DNA of 64,000 nucleotides, taken from positions 1 through 64,000 of the forward strand of contig CAMPDV010001933.1 of NCBI GenBank assembly GCA_946699065.1, in the 5' to 3' direction. Origin of the DNA: Loxodes magnus (taxonomy: Eukaryota > Ciliophora > Karyorelictea > Loxodida > Loxodidae). Within the stretch, counting starts at the first letter, position 1. The number at the start of each line of letters is the position of its first letter. The position numbers and the translations under genes were made by a program. The notes under the pieces are model-generated. The model saw nothing but the letters and a program-made list of their open reading frames with translations, had not been told where the DNA came from and searched no databases. Of the stretch, positions 35,505 to 48,640 are shown one piece after another.

Positions 35505-36840
35505 AAATTTAAGAATATTAAAACTTTCAAAATTGTCATTTTTTCTATAATTATGGAATACATAGTCTAATGATCAATTAGTAAAATAGGTAAGTTAATA
35601 TGAAAAAATACATTAACAAAATGAAGATGATTGCTTTTTAATAAAAAAAGAGTTAAAAAATTAACTAATAAATTTAGAAAAATATTAAAAAAAAGAAATA
35701 AAAGAAAAGAAGATCAAAAAGACTTTAACTAAAGCCAATAAAAATTAAGATAAAGTTTCTTAAAAAGTAATCCTAAAATTTGAGTATTGAATCTGAAACC
35801 GTATAAGAATAATGTTTTTAAAATAACAAATATTTAAAAAGATTAAAATCTAAATAAAAAAGAATATCAAGATGTTAATAAAAATTATGAAAGACATCTG
35901 AATAATATAATAAAATAAAGAAAAAAATAAACTAACAATAATAATAGTAACTAGAAAGTCCAGAAAATTAATTTATAAGATTTTATAATCCAATATCTTG
36001 ATGTTGATTAAATTAGATTATCGTAATTCTATACAAATTAGATAAATTCAAAGCTAATTCTTATATTATTGAAATATAAATTAGTCAGAAATTTTTAAAT
36101 ATAGAATGCTTTAAATTAGAAAATGTAAAAGAGTGATTCTTATTTAAATAATGAATATGTGATAATTGCTAAGCGTTTAAAAAAATAATAAGATTAATAA
36201 GAAGCAATTTTTTATATCTTTAAATAATTAAGTTTGTCTTTTGAAGAGACGATAAACTTATTTTTAAAATATTAAAATATTAAAATATTTAGTAAATGAT
36301 ATTTAGTAAATGCTAGAAATAATAATTAATATAATTAAGATTGTGAAAATTATAAAAAAGAAATAAATAGTCCTATGATTGATTTGCATTACTTTAAATA
36401 CTACTTAATAATGTAACTAAAGCTAAAATATTATATATTCTTCTTATTTTTTACATTTACCAACAATAGAGTATATTTGCGAAAAGAATATACATGAAAT
36501 AACTTTAAAAAATTTAATCGATTTTGAATAATAAACTTAGAGTTTGAAGAGTGATTAAAATTGAAAATGTGATAATTTAAAGCATAACTAATAAATTAAT
36601 AAGGTCAAGCAACAAAATTATTATAAGTAGTATATATTATAATAGCTATTTATAGAACAAAATAAATAGAGTAAAATTAATCAAAAATTTAAAACCAAAT
36701 TCATAATATAATTAATTTCTTGATTTTACAAACTTAATATAACGAGATTAAAGTTAAGTATCGATTTAACAAAATATATACAAACTGAAAGCAACAGTTT
36801 ATCATGAAGGCGAAACTTTAGAGCAGGACTATTCTTAAAT
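35505..36840 (+). other. Region with possible but unproven coding sequence
   Basis: A plus-strand frame from about 35555 gives stretches such as INLQDFIIQYLDVDQIRLSQ and KQQDQQEAIFYIFKQLSLSF, but the composition is dominated by K, N, I, L and Q as random AT-rich DNA would be. No motif was recognised. Confidence 0.2.
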
Positions 36841-36844
36841 TAAC

Positions 36845-37815
36845 GGTTAAAATAATAATAATATTAATTTTGAGTTTTCCCTTTTAGGGATTTCCAACCC
36901 CGTCAAGAGGACAGCAGTTCATGCTCAATGCTGTTAAATATAAATGTTTGGGACGTTCAATTTTAGCGAGATTGGGAACTCGGGTTTCTTCAGGTTTTCC
37001 TTCCTTTTACTTGACATGGTTTCGTCTTGATCTTGTATATTGAACCATCCGGGTTGCAATGCATTCTTTTTATTCTTGCTTCTTCTTTTTTCTTCTTTTG
37101 CTGTTCTTTTATCCAATAGTTTCTTTATTTCTATTAGAATTTCTAACACTTCCGATAAAAATGTCATACGCTTCCACAGCAGAAACATTTCTTTTTTATT
37201 TTGAATTATTTTCCTTGATTTGTTTGCTCTTTCTAGAATTCGATTTCCATTTGTATAGCTCCAGTTTCGCTTTACTCTTTCTTAAAAGTTTACAATTTCT
37301 CTTCTACTTTTCCGAGGCTGTTATCCAGTTCAGTCTGTTTCTAAAGCTAATTTTAGAATTCGTTAATCTGACTTTGTGAGATATTCCAAAAGGCGTTAAG
37401 TTCTCTTTTCTAGGACATAAGTCTTGACTCAATTCCTTCTGCTAGGTCTAGCTTTCAGCATATCATTGTCCTTCTTCAATCTCTTGACCTCTTCCTGGAG
37501 GTTCAGTACCACTTTGATGAGTTACTCCATGCTCATCTGGCCAGAAGGGTTTAACTCTGATACCTTTTGGTGGAGAACAGACTTCATCTGTTTTCTCGGT
37601 TTCTCGCTTGAGGTTGGGGTTTCCGTGTGTATATTCTTCAAGGTTGGCTTTCGTTCGTTTTGTTAGATTCCAGGTTGTTAGTTCAGTGTTGGTTAATGTT
37701 GTGATAAAGAAGATTGCTAAGATTATTAAGATTTGGTTTCTTGCTTCCTACATTCCTTTTTAGCTTAAGAAGAGGTGGTATAGAAACCTGACTTGAAACT
37801 TTCAACCATTTTTTT
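36845..37815 (-). pseudogene. ORF1-like retroelement (family R4, copy 3, longest)
   Basis: On the minus strand a 5' leader (from about 37815) precedes MSMEQLIKVVLNLQEEVKRL and KKDNDMLKARPS. After a short frame slip come LNAFWNISQSQINEFQNQLQ (with TGG at 37386-37388), a Lys-rich part, and an ORF at 37188-36934 beginning MFLLWKRMTFLSEVLEILIE. The 3' end is GAACTGCTGTCC..GGGGTTGGAAATCCC followed by (ATT)n at about 36848-36862. It provides the paralogue for reading the TGA at 3211. About 45% GC in parts of the leader. Confidence 0.7.
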
Positions 37816-37999
37816 TATTGAATGGTTAATTAATGTTTTATAAGTAAATACATTAAAAGTGTGATATTTTAAATTTGTATATATTAAAAGTAAAAATTCA
37901 AAATATCTTGCTAAAAAATATTTAGAATATTATATTATACCTGAAGTGATAACTTTGATAAAATAATTTTAACACGAAAAAGTTAAAGGAAAACAAATA

Positions 38000-38280
38000 T
38001 AGTGAAGTCTTAAAATAATGTCGCCAAAAAGCGTTTAAAAAAAATTAAAACTGTTAAACGCTTAGTTTAAAACACAAAGCCTTTTTAATCTTATATTATA
38101 TTTAATAAAGAAAATAAATTAAATAATTTTTTTTAAAACAATCTAAAAAAAGTAAGTTTTAAATTTTCGACAAAAGTAAAAAAAAAAGTAAAAAAAAATA
38201 AAAAAAAGTACATAGAAAAAAGTAAATCTTAAGTAATAGTCAAACCAAAAAAACAAAATATTATGTTTTAATTTAAAAAA
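38000..38280 (+). repeat. Partial third copy of the inverted-repeat outer end
   Basis: The sequence CTGTTAAACGCTTAGTTTAAAACACAAAGC and the following AAAAAGTA-rich stretch match the outer part of arm 2 (about 44610-44870) in the same orientation and arm 1 (about 14340-14640) inverted. It shows the arm end is itself a mobile or repeated unit. Confidence 0.55.
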
Positions 38281-38499
38281 ATTAAAAGAGATTAAAAATA
38301 ATATTAAATAACAATAGCCAAAATATTAAAATATTGAACAATCAAATTTTAAATAAAAATGGCAAAAAAAATGAAAAGATTTAATAAAAAAACATATAAA
38401 AAGATATTTAAAAATCTAGATAGAAAATTTGTAAAATTAGGAGCAAGCAATAAAAAGAAGAAAATTAAGTTAAAAAAATAATCTAAAAATGAATCACTT

Positions 38500-39280
38500 A
38501 TGATTCAAGAAATTTAAAATAGAATTCTTGAAGATAAGATTATAATGATAAGCTTATGAGAGAAGTAAGAAATAGACAAAGAAAAAGCATAATTAAGAAA
38601 AACTGAATTAAAATATCGACAGACAGAATTTTCAAATACTTTAAGATGTGACTATAATAATAAGCTTAAGAATGAATTCTGAACTAAGAAAATGATAAAT
38701 CTTAACTATTTATCAACTAGATTCAATCAATGACAGACATAAATTAAGAATACTTTAAGATATAAATTTAATACAAAACTTAAGAGTGAAGTCTGAAGTA
38801 AGAAAGAGATCAGGCTTAACTAAGTAAAGCTGAATGAATAAATCAACAGATAGAAATTAGAATAAGCGAATATATTACTTAAAAAAAGCTTAAGAAAGAA
38901 ATTTGAAGCAAGACAGAGAAAAAACATAATTAAGTAAAAATTGAATTTTTCATTGAAGGACAGAAGATTTGAATATTGGAAGATGTGATTTTTCAGAAGC
39001 ACTTTAAAGAGAAGTTTTAACAAGATATGGAAAAGTATAGATAAGGCAAACTGGATTCATTTGATTACAGAAAGAAACTAAAAGATTTGAAGGATAGACT
39101 TTAGTTTAAAGATATTTAAAAAGTAAGAAGTAGATCAGAAATATGAATATCTTAGTAACAACTGAATTTTTTCATCGAAATTAAGAAGATTTTAATAATT
39201 AAAGATGTGACTTTAAATCGTAGCTTAAGAGAGAAGTTTAAAGATGATAAGAAAAAAAAACATAGGTATTCAAACTGTTT
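38500..39280 (+). repeat. Diverged tandem repeats, about 110-140 bp unit
   Basis: A recurring block TTTAAGATGTGACT..AATAAGCTTAAGAATGAATT followed by GAAxAAGACAAAGAAAAA..ATAATTAAG is seen about six times. Units are strongly diverged and no stable frame was chosen. Possible remnant of a repetitive Lys-rich coding region. Confidence 0.5.
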
Positions 39281-39685
39281 CTCTTGATTAGTTCTGTCTT
39301 AAAATACAAAGAATAAGAAATTCTTGTATATTATCACTTCAACACAACTTGTAATTTTATATAGTTGAGTTTTTAGAAATGAAACTTATTGTCGAATTAT
39401 TATAATTAATGATTATATATATCTCAATTTATGAGATCCCTAATCTTTTATCAATCAATTAAATTTCTAATTTTCTTCTTTGCAAATTTTTCATTAACAT
39501 TTCGTTAAACTCTCAAAAACGAATGAGTAATAATCTTTAATTAAGAGTCTTAGATTAGAACTATAAAAATTATTAATTTTATGCTTAATAGCTTTAGGAT
39601 TTTAGCCACGATTAATTTTACAAAGCAACAATTAACTTTAAAAATAATAGTTTTATTCAATAAAAAATATTATGATAATTTAAAA

Positions 39686-40215
39686 ATGGTACCTAAGAAA
39701 TAGATTTTTTCCATAAAGTCCAGTATAGCTTAGCTAGATATTATAAATGAATTATAGTTTTTGTAGTTAGAGAACAAAAAACTTACGAAAACAGTAAGTG
39801 ATCTAAGCCGATAAACTGAGAATTTGATGACATCCATTAATCTACTTATAAATGAAAATAAAATTATAAGACAAGAAATAAACTGGATTACTCTATCTTA
39901 ATAAATATTGCTGTAAATTAATGCAATTTAAAATAGCCTAAAAAAGATGCAAATTTAAAGATATTTTGGATTGGAGTAAACCTAACTAAATGAAGAAAAT
40001 AATCCAAGATATTGATCAATATCTTTTCACCGAAATTTTAAAATTTAAGTAGAAAAATGATGAGGTGCTGATACTGCAAATGTAAAGGGCATATGGTAAG
40101 ATAATGCTTTGAATTTCTCTAAAAAAAGCGTAAATAGGAAAAATTATTTATATAATATGTTTGAGATATATTGATCATCGAACGGAAAACTCTAAAGTGT
40201 TGTAATAAACTTTAT
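39686..40215 (+). pseudogene. Retroelement ORF1 remnant with CCHC knuckle (copy B)
   Basis: From ATG 39686: MVPKKQIFSIKSSIAQLDII, then the coiled coil ELQFLQLENKKLTKTVSDLS and INLLINENKIIRQEINWITL. After a frame change near 39990 comes MMRC-TGA-YCKCKGHMVRQC (about 40059-). The TGA sits at the same knuckle position as in copy A, although neighbouring residues differ. The copy ends against R1/arm 2 at 40236. Confidence 0.65.
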
Positions 40216-40921
40216 ACTATATAACTAAATTAATAATTTTAACTAAAAGAATTTTGGGAAATGAAACTCCTTTCCAGTTATACGACCCGATTCTCTCTTT
40301 TTTAGGAATACTGGGGATATCCTATTGCGTTCCAGCACAGATGCCAGGAAGTTCCATCGCTATGAGCAGCCAGCCTTCAAGCCCATACCAAGAGCGGATA
40401 ATCTAGAAAATAGCGTTCCCTTGATAAAATGACTCTGGTCAGGGATTTTCTCATCGACAAGGTAGGAACTTTTACTAGCCAGAAAGTTTAGTCAAGAAAG
40501 TCAATCTCAGCTACCGCCATCTTTTAAATTATATTATATAATTAAATAATTCTCTAAAGCTTTCTTTCTTATTTTTTTTTTGTGTGGAAGTTATGCTAAA
40601 TTTTTAAATCCGAAAGAAAGATTGTTAAATTTTTTTCATAGTCCTTAATGAAATAACTGTTTTAACTGAGGTAAAAATAAGCAAAGCATGTAAAAAAATT
40701 ATGAATGGCGAACTGGAAAATAATAAAATTAAACTGCTTATAATTGAAAAGAGCAAAAATTATAACTTTTTTATAATTTAATTCTTTTTGTTAAAAGCAG
40801 AAAGATTATATTTCATGCTACTTAAATAAAAATTCTAAATATTTTTTGTTTTTAGTCAATATGAAATCTGAAATCCAGCATTCTAGCTTAATATTTATAG
40901 AATAAAGTGTCTATTAAAGTT

Positions 40922-41210
40922 AAGAATATATTAAAAAATGTAATAAAAATCTCAAGTGATTATATAATTACTAAAATATAATATTTTTGTACAATTAAAG
41001 AACAGCGAGAGTAAGATTTTGAATTATCTGATTTTATTTCTAATTTTAGATAGATCACTAGGTGAATCAAAGATCTTGGAGGGAATGCTTATGAAAGATT
41101 TTTCGGTCTTGAAGTGGATATAATTAATGAATATGCCCTTGAGCATTAGAAAATAATTTTAATTAAATTTTATTTAAATTTAAAAAATTTTATAGATTTT
41201 ATATTAAAAT
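40922..41210. mobile_element. Arm-2-specific insertion (or arm-1 deletion), about 290 bp
   Basis: Arm 1 passes directly from TTTATATAAATTTTTTATC to AGCTTTAATAGACACTTTAT (18010-18070). Arm 2 has about 290 extra bases at that point, including ATCACTAGGTGAATCAAAGATCTTGGAGG. In a ciliate germline such a presence/absence difference may be an internal eliminated sequence; a simple indel is equally possible. Confidence 0.5.
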
Positions 41211-42943
41211 TAATATAAAAATTTTAATTTTGCTTAAGAACCCAATTTCGGAATCAAGAAAGCCTTAAATACAACACATAATTACCTCACTAGAATCTAT
41301 GCTTAAGAATTTATCTTTTCTACGCCTAATTTGTAGATAATGCCAAGTCATCATCGAATCTGCAATCCATTGTAAATATTGCGAAATATTAGACTCCAAA
41401 CCTCCTTATCTAAATCTCAAAGTCCAAAAATAGTTAAGAAAGCACATCACCATACACCAATCAAAGGGTACAATAACCAAAATAATTACTTGAATTTAAC
41501 TGCTTGTACCATTCCCCTTTTTATCAATATTTAATTACAGCATTTTTGATATTATACTAAATTATTCTATTAAAGTTAACTTTTTGAGATTAAATTATTA
41601 TTAAAAAAATACAAATCTAACGTGTAAACCTAAATATCTTAAATAAGTCCTTATATTTATATGTAAACCAGAGAAAGTCTTAGAATTTATTTTTGCAAAT
41701 AAATAAATTATTTTTTATATAAGTGATTAAGAAATTACCTCCTTAATAAATAAAATTTTATACAATATTCTATTTATTTTATTAATACTGCATACAAATT
41801 TTTTACTTACTTTGGTTTTTCTTACGATTTAGATATTTTTTGTGATTTAAACAAAATTAAAAAATTTAAGTTGCTAAATTTCTGTTAAAATATTAATAAA
41901 AATTTGTTTAATTAAATATATAATATTATGCTAATATAATTAGTATAATTAATATTTTTAATTCATAAAATAATAATAATTTCATAATAATAATGAAAAA
42001 GAGGATTTTAAATTTAAAAGTTTTAATTTAAGATTAAACACAAAATTTTTGTAATGATCTCAATGTTTCACTCACTTATTTCTATTATTAAAATTAACTT
42101 AAGATGATATTAATAATTTCAACTTAATTTTTTTATAACATCTACTAGATTTTTTAATTTCTTAATATTTAATATAAATTAATAAATTTAATTATTTAAA
42201 TTTTTTAAATTTTAGTCTTTTATTTTTTTAAGCTTATAATTTAATTTTTTAAGAATATTTTAAATTAAATTAAATTAATTTAAATTAAGTTAGATTCTCC
42301 TTTCTGCTTTAATGGACCTACAGAATGGTTAAATTTCTTGTTTCTCTCTACGATACTACCTAAATAATACTTACCTTTCCTCAAAAAAGGCAAGAAAGGA
42401 TGAGATCAGAATGGAATATTTCGCCCCTGAAGCTGAAAGTTTCCAAACAATGTCGGAGTTCAGTATTAACTACGCATCTCCGCTTACTTGATTGCAAACA
42501 ACGGAGTCCACATTCAATTTCCATCTGTTCTCCATTTTTTTATATAACTTTAGATAATTAATTAATAATTATTTTATACTTATTTTCTATTTATTTTTTT
42601 ATCTTAATTTTGATATATTTATCATTTATACCACTTAAGCAATTTTGAAAACTATTAAGTTTAATTAGTATACTAATAGTATTTTTTTCTAATTTAATAA
42701 AAATTTATTTAAAAAATTTATATAATTTAAACATTTTTTTTGTTATTTTAACTTTTGCAAAAGCCTTGAATAAAATTAAATTTTTAGTAAGAATAATAGA
42801 AAAATGTGAGTTTAGCCACCAGAATAAAACTAACATAAATAAATAAAAAAACTGCGGTTAATAATGATCCAACAAAAGCTGCATAAGTAATAGTTTAAAC
42901 TAAAATAACAGAATTATGAATTTACTCACTTTTATAAGGAATA

Positions 42944-43345
42944 TATGGATATCGGTCGGGGTCAGGAGAACTAGTATGTAATCTGGAGCAGTGTATAATG
43001 TATTGCAAATAATCTCGTACTAGATGCCACCACAGAGAAAGGTGGAAAAATTCGAAAGAAAAAGCCCAACTTACCTGAGCGTCCTTGCTAGCAGTATGTA
43101 CATTTGACTGACGGGCTAACTAATGACTTAATTACTAAATCTTATTTTGATCTTATTCAAGAAGATTCGAGTATTTGATTCAAGATTAAAGAATAATCTT
43201 TAATAAACAGATCACTCATTTGGAGAAGCTGACGTGACTCATTAGACAGTAAAAGTGGCAACAAGAAGTATGAGAACACTTTCTTTTAATAATAATATTG
43301 GAAGAACTGAGCGCCATCGAGGTGTTACACGTTCTATAACCATAT
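42944..43345 (+). repeat. SINE-like repeat R2 (copy 5)
   Basis: Counterpart of copy 3 inside arm 2, with GGATATCGGTCGGGGTCAGG at the start and ATCGAGGTGTTACACGTTC at the hairpin end. Confidence 0.78.
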
Positions 43346-44920
43346 TTATATATCTGATATTTTAAAACCATAAAGGCTACAGTAACAATTTTCGTCATAA
43401 TATTGCTACAATTGACATCAAAATTAGTTCCAATTTATCACATTCACTGTCAGAGAAATTTCTTAAGCCATAGTTAGGAGTTAATCGGAACTTAAAAATT
43501 TTCAAAATTATAATTGTGCTAGTACTTTAACTTTATATTAATAGATTAATTTGAATCTTGTTCTAATTTTTTTCACTTTCTTAGTTTTCCAGTGCCATTA
43601 CTGTAAATTTTCGAATTTTAGTATTTTTTTTAAACCCAAGATTTTTGAGTATTTCACCCTTGGCACTTTTTCTTGTCTTTACTTTGTGGGTGAGTGTTTC
43701 AAGTTATCTGATGACACTTTATGAATCATTTCCTGGTTCTATTCTCTATTAATATCTATTTTAAATTTTTTAGATGCGAATTATATCAATATTAGTTTCC
43801 TCTTTTACATTAAAAAAATTATAGTGAAATTTTATCACATTTATTCAGAATTCATTAAACTGTTACATTTAAGAAGGAGTAAATATAAAAAGATCTAAAA
43901 ATAATTTCTTAACATATTGGATTATTTTGATAATTTTTTTAAGACTTTCATTTCTCATTAAATAGACTTCTGATAATTAAAAAAAATATGTTTTTTAAGA
44001 AGAGTCTAGATTTAGCAAAAGAGAATAAAAAAATGTTCTATCATTTCTTCACATAAATTATTTTATAAAAAATTAATGAAGTTTTAAGTTTTAACTTGAT
44101 GAATATAAAATAACTTTTTCCATTAATTAAATATATTTTATTTTTTATTATAAATTAAGAGACTTATTATTCAATAGTATCTGTAACTTTTTATTTAAGA
44201 TTCTAATTTTTAATGTTTTTTCATTCAATATTTCGATTTTTTTTAATTCTTAGATACAAAATTTATATTTTTAAACTTTTCTCTCAAAGATTATACAATA
44301 AAAGTGCATTTTATTATTTAAAAGGGTTTAAAGGATGTTTAGAATTTCTTTCAAATTTCTTGATTTTATATTTTTTATAATTAGCATCAAGCTTAAAAAT
44401 AGGATTATAAAGAAATTTTATGAAGACCGTACTTTAGATTAAATTTATATCAAATTACTTTTTCTTCTTTCTTAATATCTTAAATTAATCTTTTTATGAG
44501 TATATTTTTCTTTAAGTTGAATATATCTTTTATTAAACTAAAATTAATTTTTTCTATTATATTAAATATTTTCTTTTTTTATTCGTTTTAAAAATAAAAA
44601 AAAATTGAAAAATTTAAACCTGTTAAACGCTTGGTGAAAAACGTAAAGCATTTACAATTTTATATTATATTATATTATATTATATTTCATTTAATAAAAT
44701 AAAATAAAATAAAATAAATACATTTTAGTAAAACCAATCTAAAGAAAAAATGTTTTAATATTTCTACAAAAAAGTTAAAAAAAAATAAAAAATAAATTAA
44801 AAATAACTTTAAAAAAGTAAATTGTAAGTAATAGTAAAACCAAAAAAAAACAATATATAGGATAAAAATATTTTAAACGAAAATGTCAATGAAATAATAA
44901 AAAAAACATGGAATTTATAC

Positions 44921-47900
44921 TTTAAGTATTTATCTCATTTTTTTCTAATAATTATTTATATGGAAAATAAAATAATTAAAACATTAAATTTCTATCAAGT
45001 TTCTTTGCTATAAATTTAGATTTATTTAAATTTAGAGGCTCTTATTAAATTTTGCTTACCTTAAAAGCAATGCATGCATTATTGATTAAATTACCTGATT
45101 ATAATTTGTTATAACTCTTTATAATTTTTTTCTATTTTTTTCCTAGTAAAATAAAAATGTTTGATTATTTCAGATTTTATAACTCTTCAATTTTTTATTC
45201 TTTTAAAGTATATAATTTCTTAAGAGATATTTGATTCTTTATGCAAACATCGTTCTTTTCTCGTTTTAATTTAAGATTTACTTACTTGCAGTCTCTCATC
45301 AATAAACCCAGCAATCTTTGAGCTTGAAAATCAAATTAAAGAACATTTATTATGATTTTTTTTCTTATTTATACCAAATTTTAAATTCAAAATATTTTTC
45401 TTATGCTTGGCTTTTATTTTTAGCTAACAAATGGTAGTGTTAATTCTTATGTTCTTAGAAATAAGTTTCTATTCAATTCTTTGAGTTATGTAATTACATA
45501 AAATTTTTGTACTGTCCCCTTTGAAATTTCTTTAGCCAATCTAGGTAAATAAAATTATAAAAGATTTTTTAATGAGAAATCTCAAATCTTTATTATATAG
45601 TTAGTTGCTAATACGATTAAAATTAAGCATCTTCATTTTAGAATCAATTTTTATTAAAGAGCTTTTCCTTCTTGAATATCTGTCATCTACTTTTCTTTAA
45701 ATCTAGTAATTTTTGTGCTTTAATTTCTTCTATGCAAAACTTATTTTATCTATTATTCTTTAAAAAAGTAGAGTTATTTCTGCGTATCATTGAAGCTAAT
45801 TAATTTGAACTTAGCATCCAAAAAGAACTAATATAAATATAGATATTAAAGCTAAATTACTTGCAGACTTAAATAATTAAATAGGAAATTTATAATGTAG
45901 TTTTCTTAGTAAATAGATAATTAACCTAAATTTAAATACAATTATTTATTGAGCAAAGATTAATTACTAAAAGTACCAAAAGCATTAATATTTAATAGAT
46001 TTTAGAAATAATTTAATCTAATAAGCTTGTATATTAAATAGAGTCTTAATCAAGAGTTAAATACATCATTATTTTAAAATAACCGTTAATTATATTAATT
46101 GCTATAACTTAAAAATCTAAAAAAGAGACTAAAAAATTTTATAATATAGTTGGTTATATCTTTCTAATACATATAATTAACTATAGGACTGCTTCTTCTT
46201 AATATTTTTAATTAATATGTTTATTCTTTAAAACAGATATATGATATGGTTAATTTTCCTTCATTACTAATCTCATTCTTTTTATTTTGCATTTATAATT
46301 TTATTAAATTAATAAAATTTCTAACTTCAGAAACTCTAAATCTTAAATTATTTTTATTTCAAAGTTAAAAGACTAATAAGATCTAACTTTATTAGAATAA
46401 AATTATATTTCTTTAATAATAATTTTCTTTCAATTAATCTTAACTCTATACATAAAGAATAGGCTTACTTTATTTAAAGCTAAAACATAGAAACATTTTA
46501 TTAATCTTTATTTCTTATTTAGATTTGTTTTTTTACTTTTTTTAAATATTTTCTTATTCTTAAATTTTAAGAGAAAACAACAAAAAATAAAATTTTAGCA
46601 TAAGCAGACAAATCTATTCTTACTCTTAGCTATATAATAATTATTTAATGCTAAGTCCTTAAATCAGAATTAGATTTATTATAATATATTTTTAAGTTTA
46701 AAGATATGAAATATTTCTCTCTCTGATTCAAATCTAGCAAATAGTATTAAATTTGAGTATTTAATCATTAAAAGTTTAAGTTCGATGATTTAAAAGATTT
46801 TGAAAAGTTGACATAAGTAAAGCTTAGAATTAATTAATAAAACTTATTTAAACTAAGTTTTAAAATATCTATGAAAAAAAGCTTTAGAAATAAATCTTTA
46901 TGTCCTATAAACTAAAATCTAATTTATTTTATAAAAGAATTGCTAAATTTTTTTTGCTTAATGCTTCTGTAGAAAGCTTATATTTTAATTTTATCAAAAA
47001 ATAATGAAAAAAATAAAGTTTCCTTATAATTAATAGCTATCCATAATTAAATTTCCTATCTTTTTTTAATATATTTTGTATGTTTAGAATAATTCAAAAT
47101 CTTAAAAAATATAATTCTAGAAAATTAGTAATTTTAGAAATATAATTAGATTTAGAATTTATATTATCTCATTTTTAAATAAAAAATATAATAATTTATT
47201 AATTATAAAGATATTTTATTATAGTTCTAGCTTTCTTTATTTAAAAATGTATAAATAAACAATAATTTTGTCTTAAATACATTTCTATGATCTCTTATGG
47301 AATTTTTCTAATAAACTTACCTGTAAATTTATTATCTAAGAGCTTTTGAAATAATCTAGATTGTTCTTACATTGACTACTAAATAAATTTCTGACAATTC
47401 CAACTAAAATAACTACTATAATTGGCTTACTTTTTTAATAAATAATAAATGAAAAATAAAATAAAATTTGCTTTAATATTAAAAAAGGAAATAGCTAATA
47501 TTAAATTGTTTAACTTCAATCATTTAAAATTAATTCTTAATAAAATTTTATTAAATAAACTATTGAGGTATATTATTTTTCTTTATCTATTCGTTTTAAA
47601 TTGCTTTGTCTAAAATAATTATTTTATATGTTTTATAATCAATTTTTAAATTTTATTTAGTAATCAATTTATAAGTTATATATCTTTTTCTTTCATAGAT
47701 TTATTTTTCTATCTTTTGCTTTATTTATATATTAAGTAATATAAATATAGTTCAATTATTTTTAAATATATTAATTTATTAATTTAAATTAATTTTTTCT
47801 CATAAAGCATTATACTTAATCATAGTTTGTTTTCACGAAATTTGAAAGTATTCTTCAATAAATTAAATCGATTATTTTTAGCTATAATTTTAATTTAATA

Positions 47901-48220
47901 GAATATTTATAAGAATTTCATCTTAAATAAATTATTTTTAGATCATTTTATTCTAAATTTAAATTATTTTTTACTTTAAGGATATTCCTACATTTTTAAA
48001 AATATAAATTCCTTGGAAAGCAAACGTACTTTCTACTTCTATCTTTAAATAGTTGCTAAATACTATTTTTATCTGATATTAAGAAATAAAGATACCATTA
48101 ATGGATTTGAGGAAATTACTTTACGTGAGATTCTCCAAAATTTTAATTTTCCTTCGATTTAATTTTATTAATTTTTTTATTAATTTCTTGTTAAAAGATT
48201 CGTGTCAGAAATATTATATA
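44921..48220 (-). other. AT-rich region, possible minus-strand coding
   Basis: On the minus strand a frame from about 48150 down to 46000 reads without interruption (for example VFSNYLKIEVESTFAFQGIY, QFIEEYFQISWKQTMIKYNA). Around 45600-44950 two frames both look protein-like (KREKNDVCIKNQISLKKLY; NLINNACIAFKVSKIQQEP). Gln and Trp (stop-codon) frequency is close to what random AT-rich DNA would give, so I do not call genes here. Confidence 0.2.
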
Positions 48221-48225
48221 TAAAT

Positions 48226-48530
48226 AAATAGGGAGGAGCAATCCTCCAACTGAAACTGACTTAAACTCTGGTACCAGGAAGTACCCCATAGGTAAAGAAC
48301 CAGCCAAGAGAAGAGAAGACAAGACAAGATCGAAGAGGCATCAAGTAGAATTAATGATGAAAGATGCCAGATACTAAGGATAGCATGCCGATCGCAGCCC
48401 TATAAAGAAAAAATTCACAAGAGAATGCTAGCACTGTGGAAAACTCCCGCAAGGAATTTTTTTAACTTTAAAAATCTTTATTAAAGAACTGCGCACCATT
48501 GAGGTGTTACGCGCACTATAATCTCATTTG
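48226..48530 (+). repeat. SINE-like repeat, family R3, with the shared 3' hairpin
   Basis: Starts with a small hairpin GGGAGGAGCAATCCTCC, has a GC-richer body (CTGGTACCAGG, GAGGCATCAAGTAGAATTAA, GATGCCAGATACTAAGG, CAAGAGAATGCTAGCACTGTGG) and ends in GAACTGCGCACCATTGAGG plus TGTTACGCGCACTATAATC and a TTTATTATTTATTT tail. The body is unrelated to R2 but the 3' hairpin is the same. A body-only partial copy lies inverted at 54270-54375. Confidence 0.7.
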
Positions 48531-48599
48531 TTTATTATTTATTTAACTAAATTTAAAATAATAAGATATATATAATCACACTATTATAATTATTACATA

Positions 48600-48640
48600 G
48601 TGCTGCGCTCCATTGAGGTGCTACGCGCAGTTTAATCAAA
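48600..48640 (+). repeat. Isolated copy of the shared hairpin module
   Basis: CTGCGCTCCATTGAGGTGC followed by TACGCGCAGTTTAATC, about 75 bp after the R3 element. It shows that the module can stand alone, probably as a heavily 5'-truncated insertion. Confidence 0.65.

Larger units (their letters stand above)
40236..44920 (-). repeat. Arm 2 of the long inverted repeat
   Basis: Reverse counterpart of 14345-18676. It is about 350 bp longer, mainly because of a block at about 40922-41210 absent from arm 1. It includes an R1 copy (40236-40526) at its inner end and an R2 copy (42944-43345). Confidence 0.85.

Noticed and set aside
46000..48150. Long uninterrupted minus-strand frame
   Set aside because: Under a code without stops any frame is open; residue composition and Gln/Trp frequency match random AT-rich DNA. 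Kept only as a low-confidence note.
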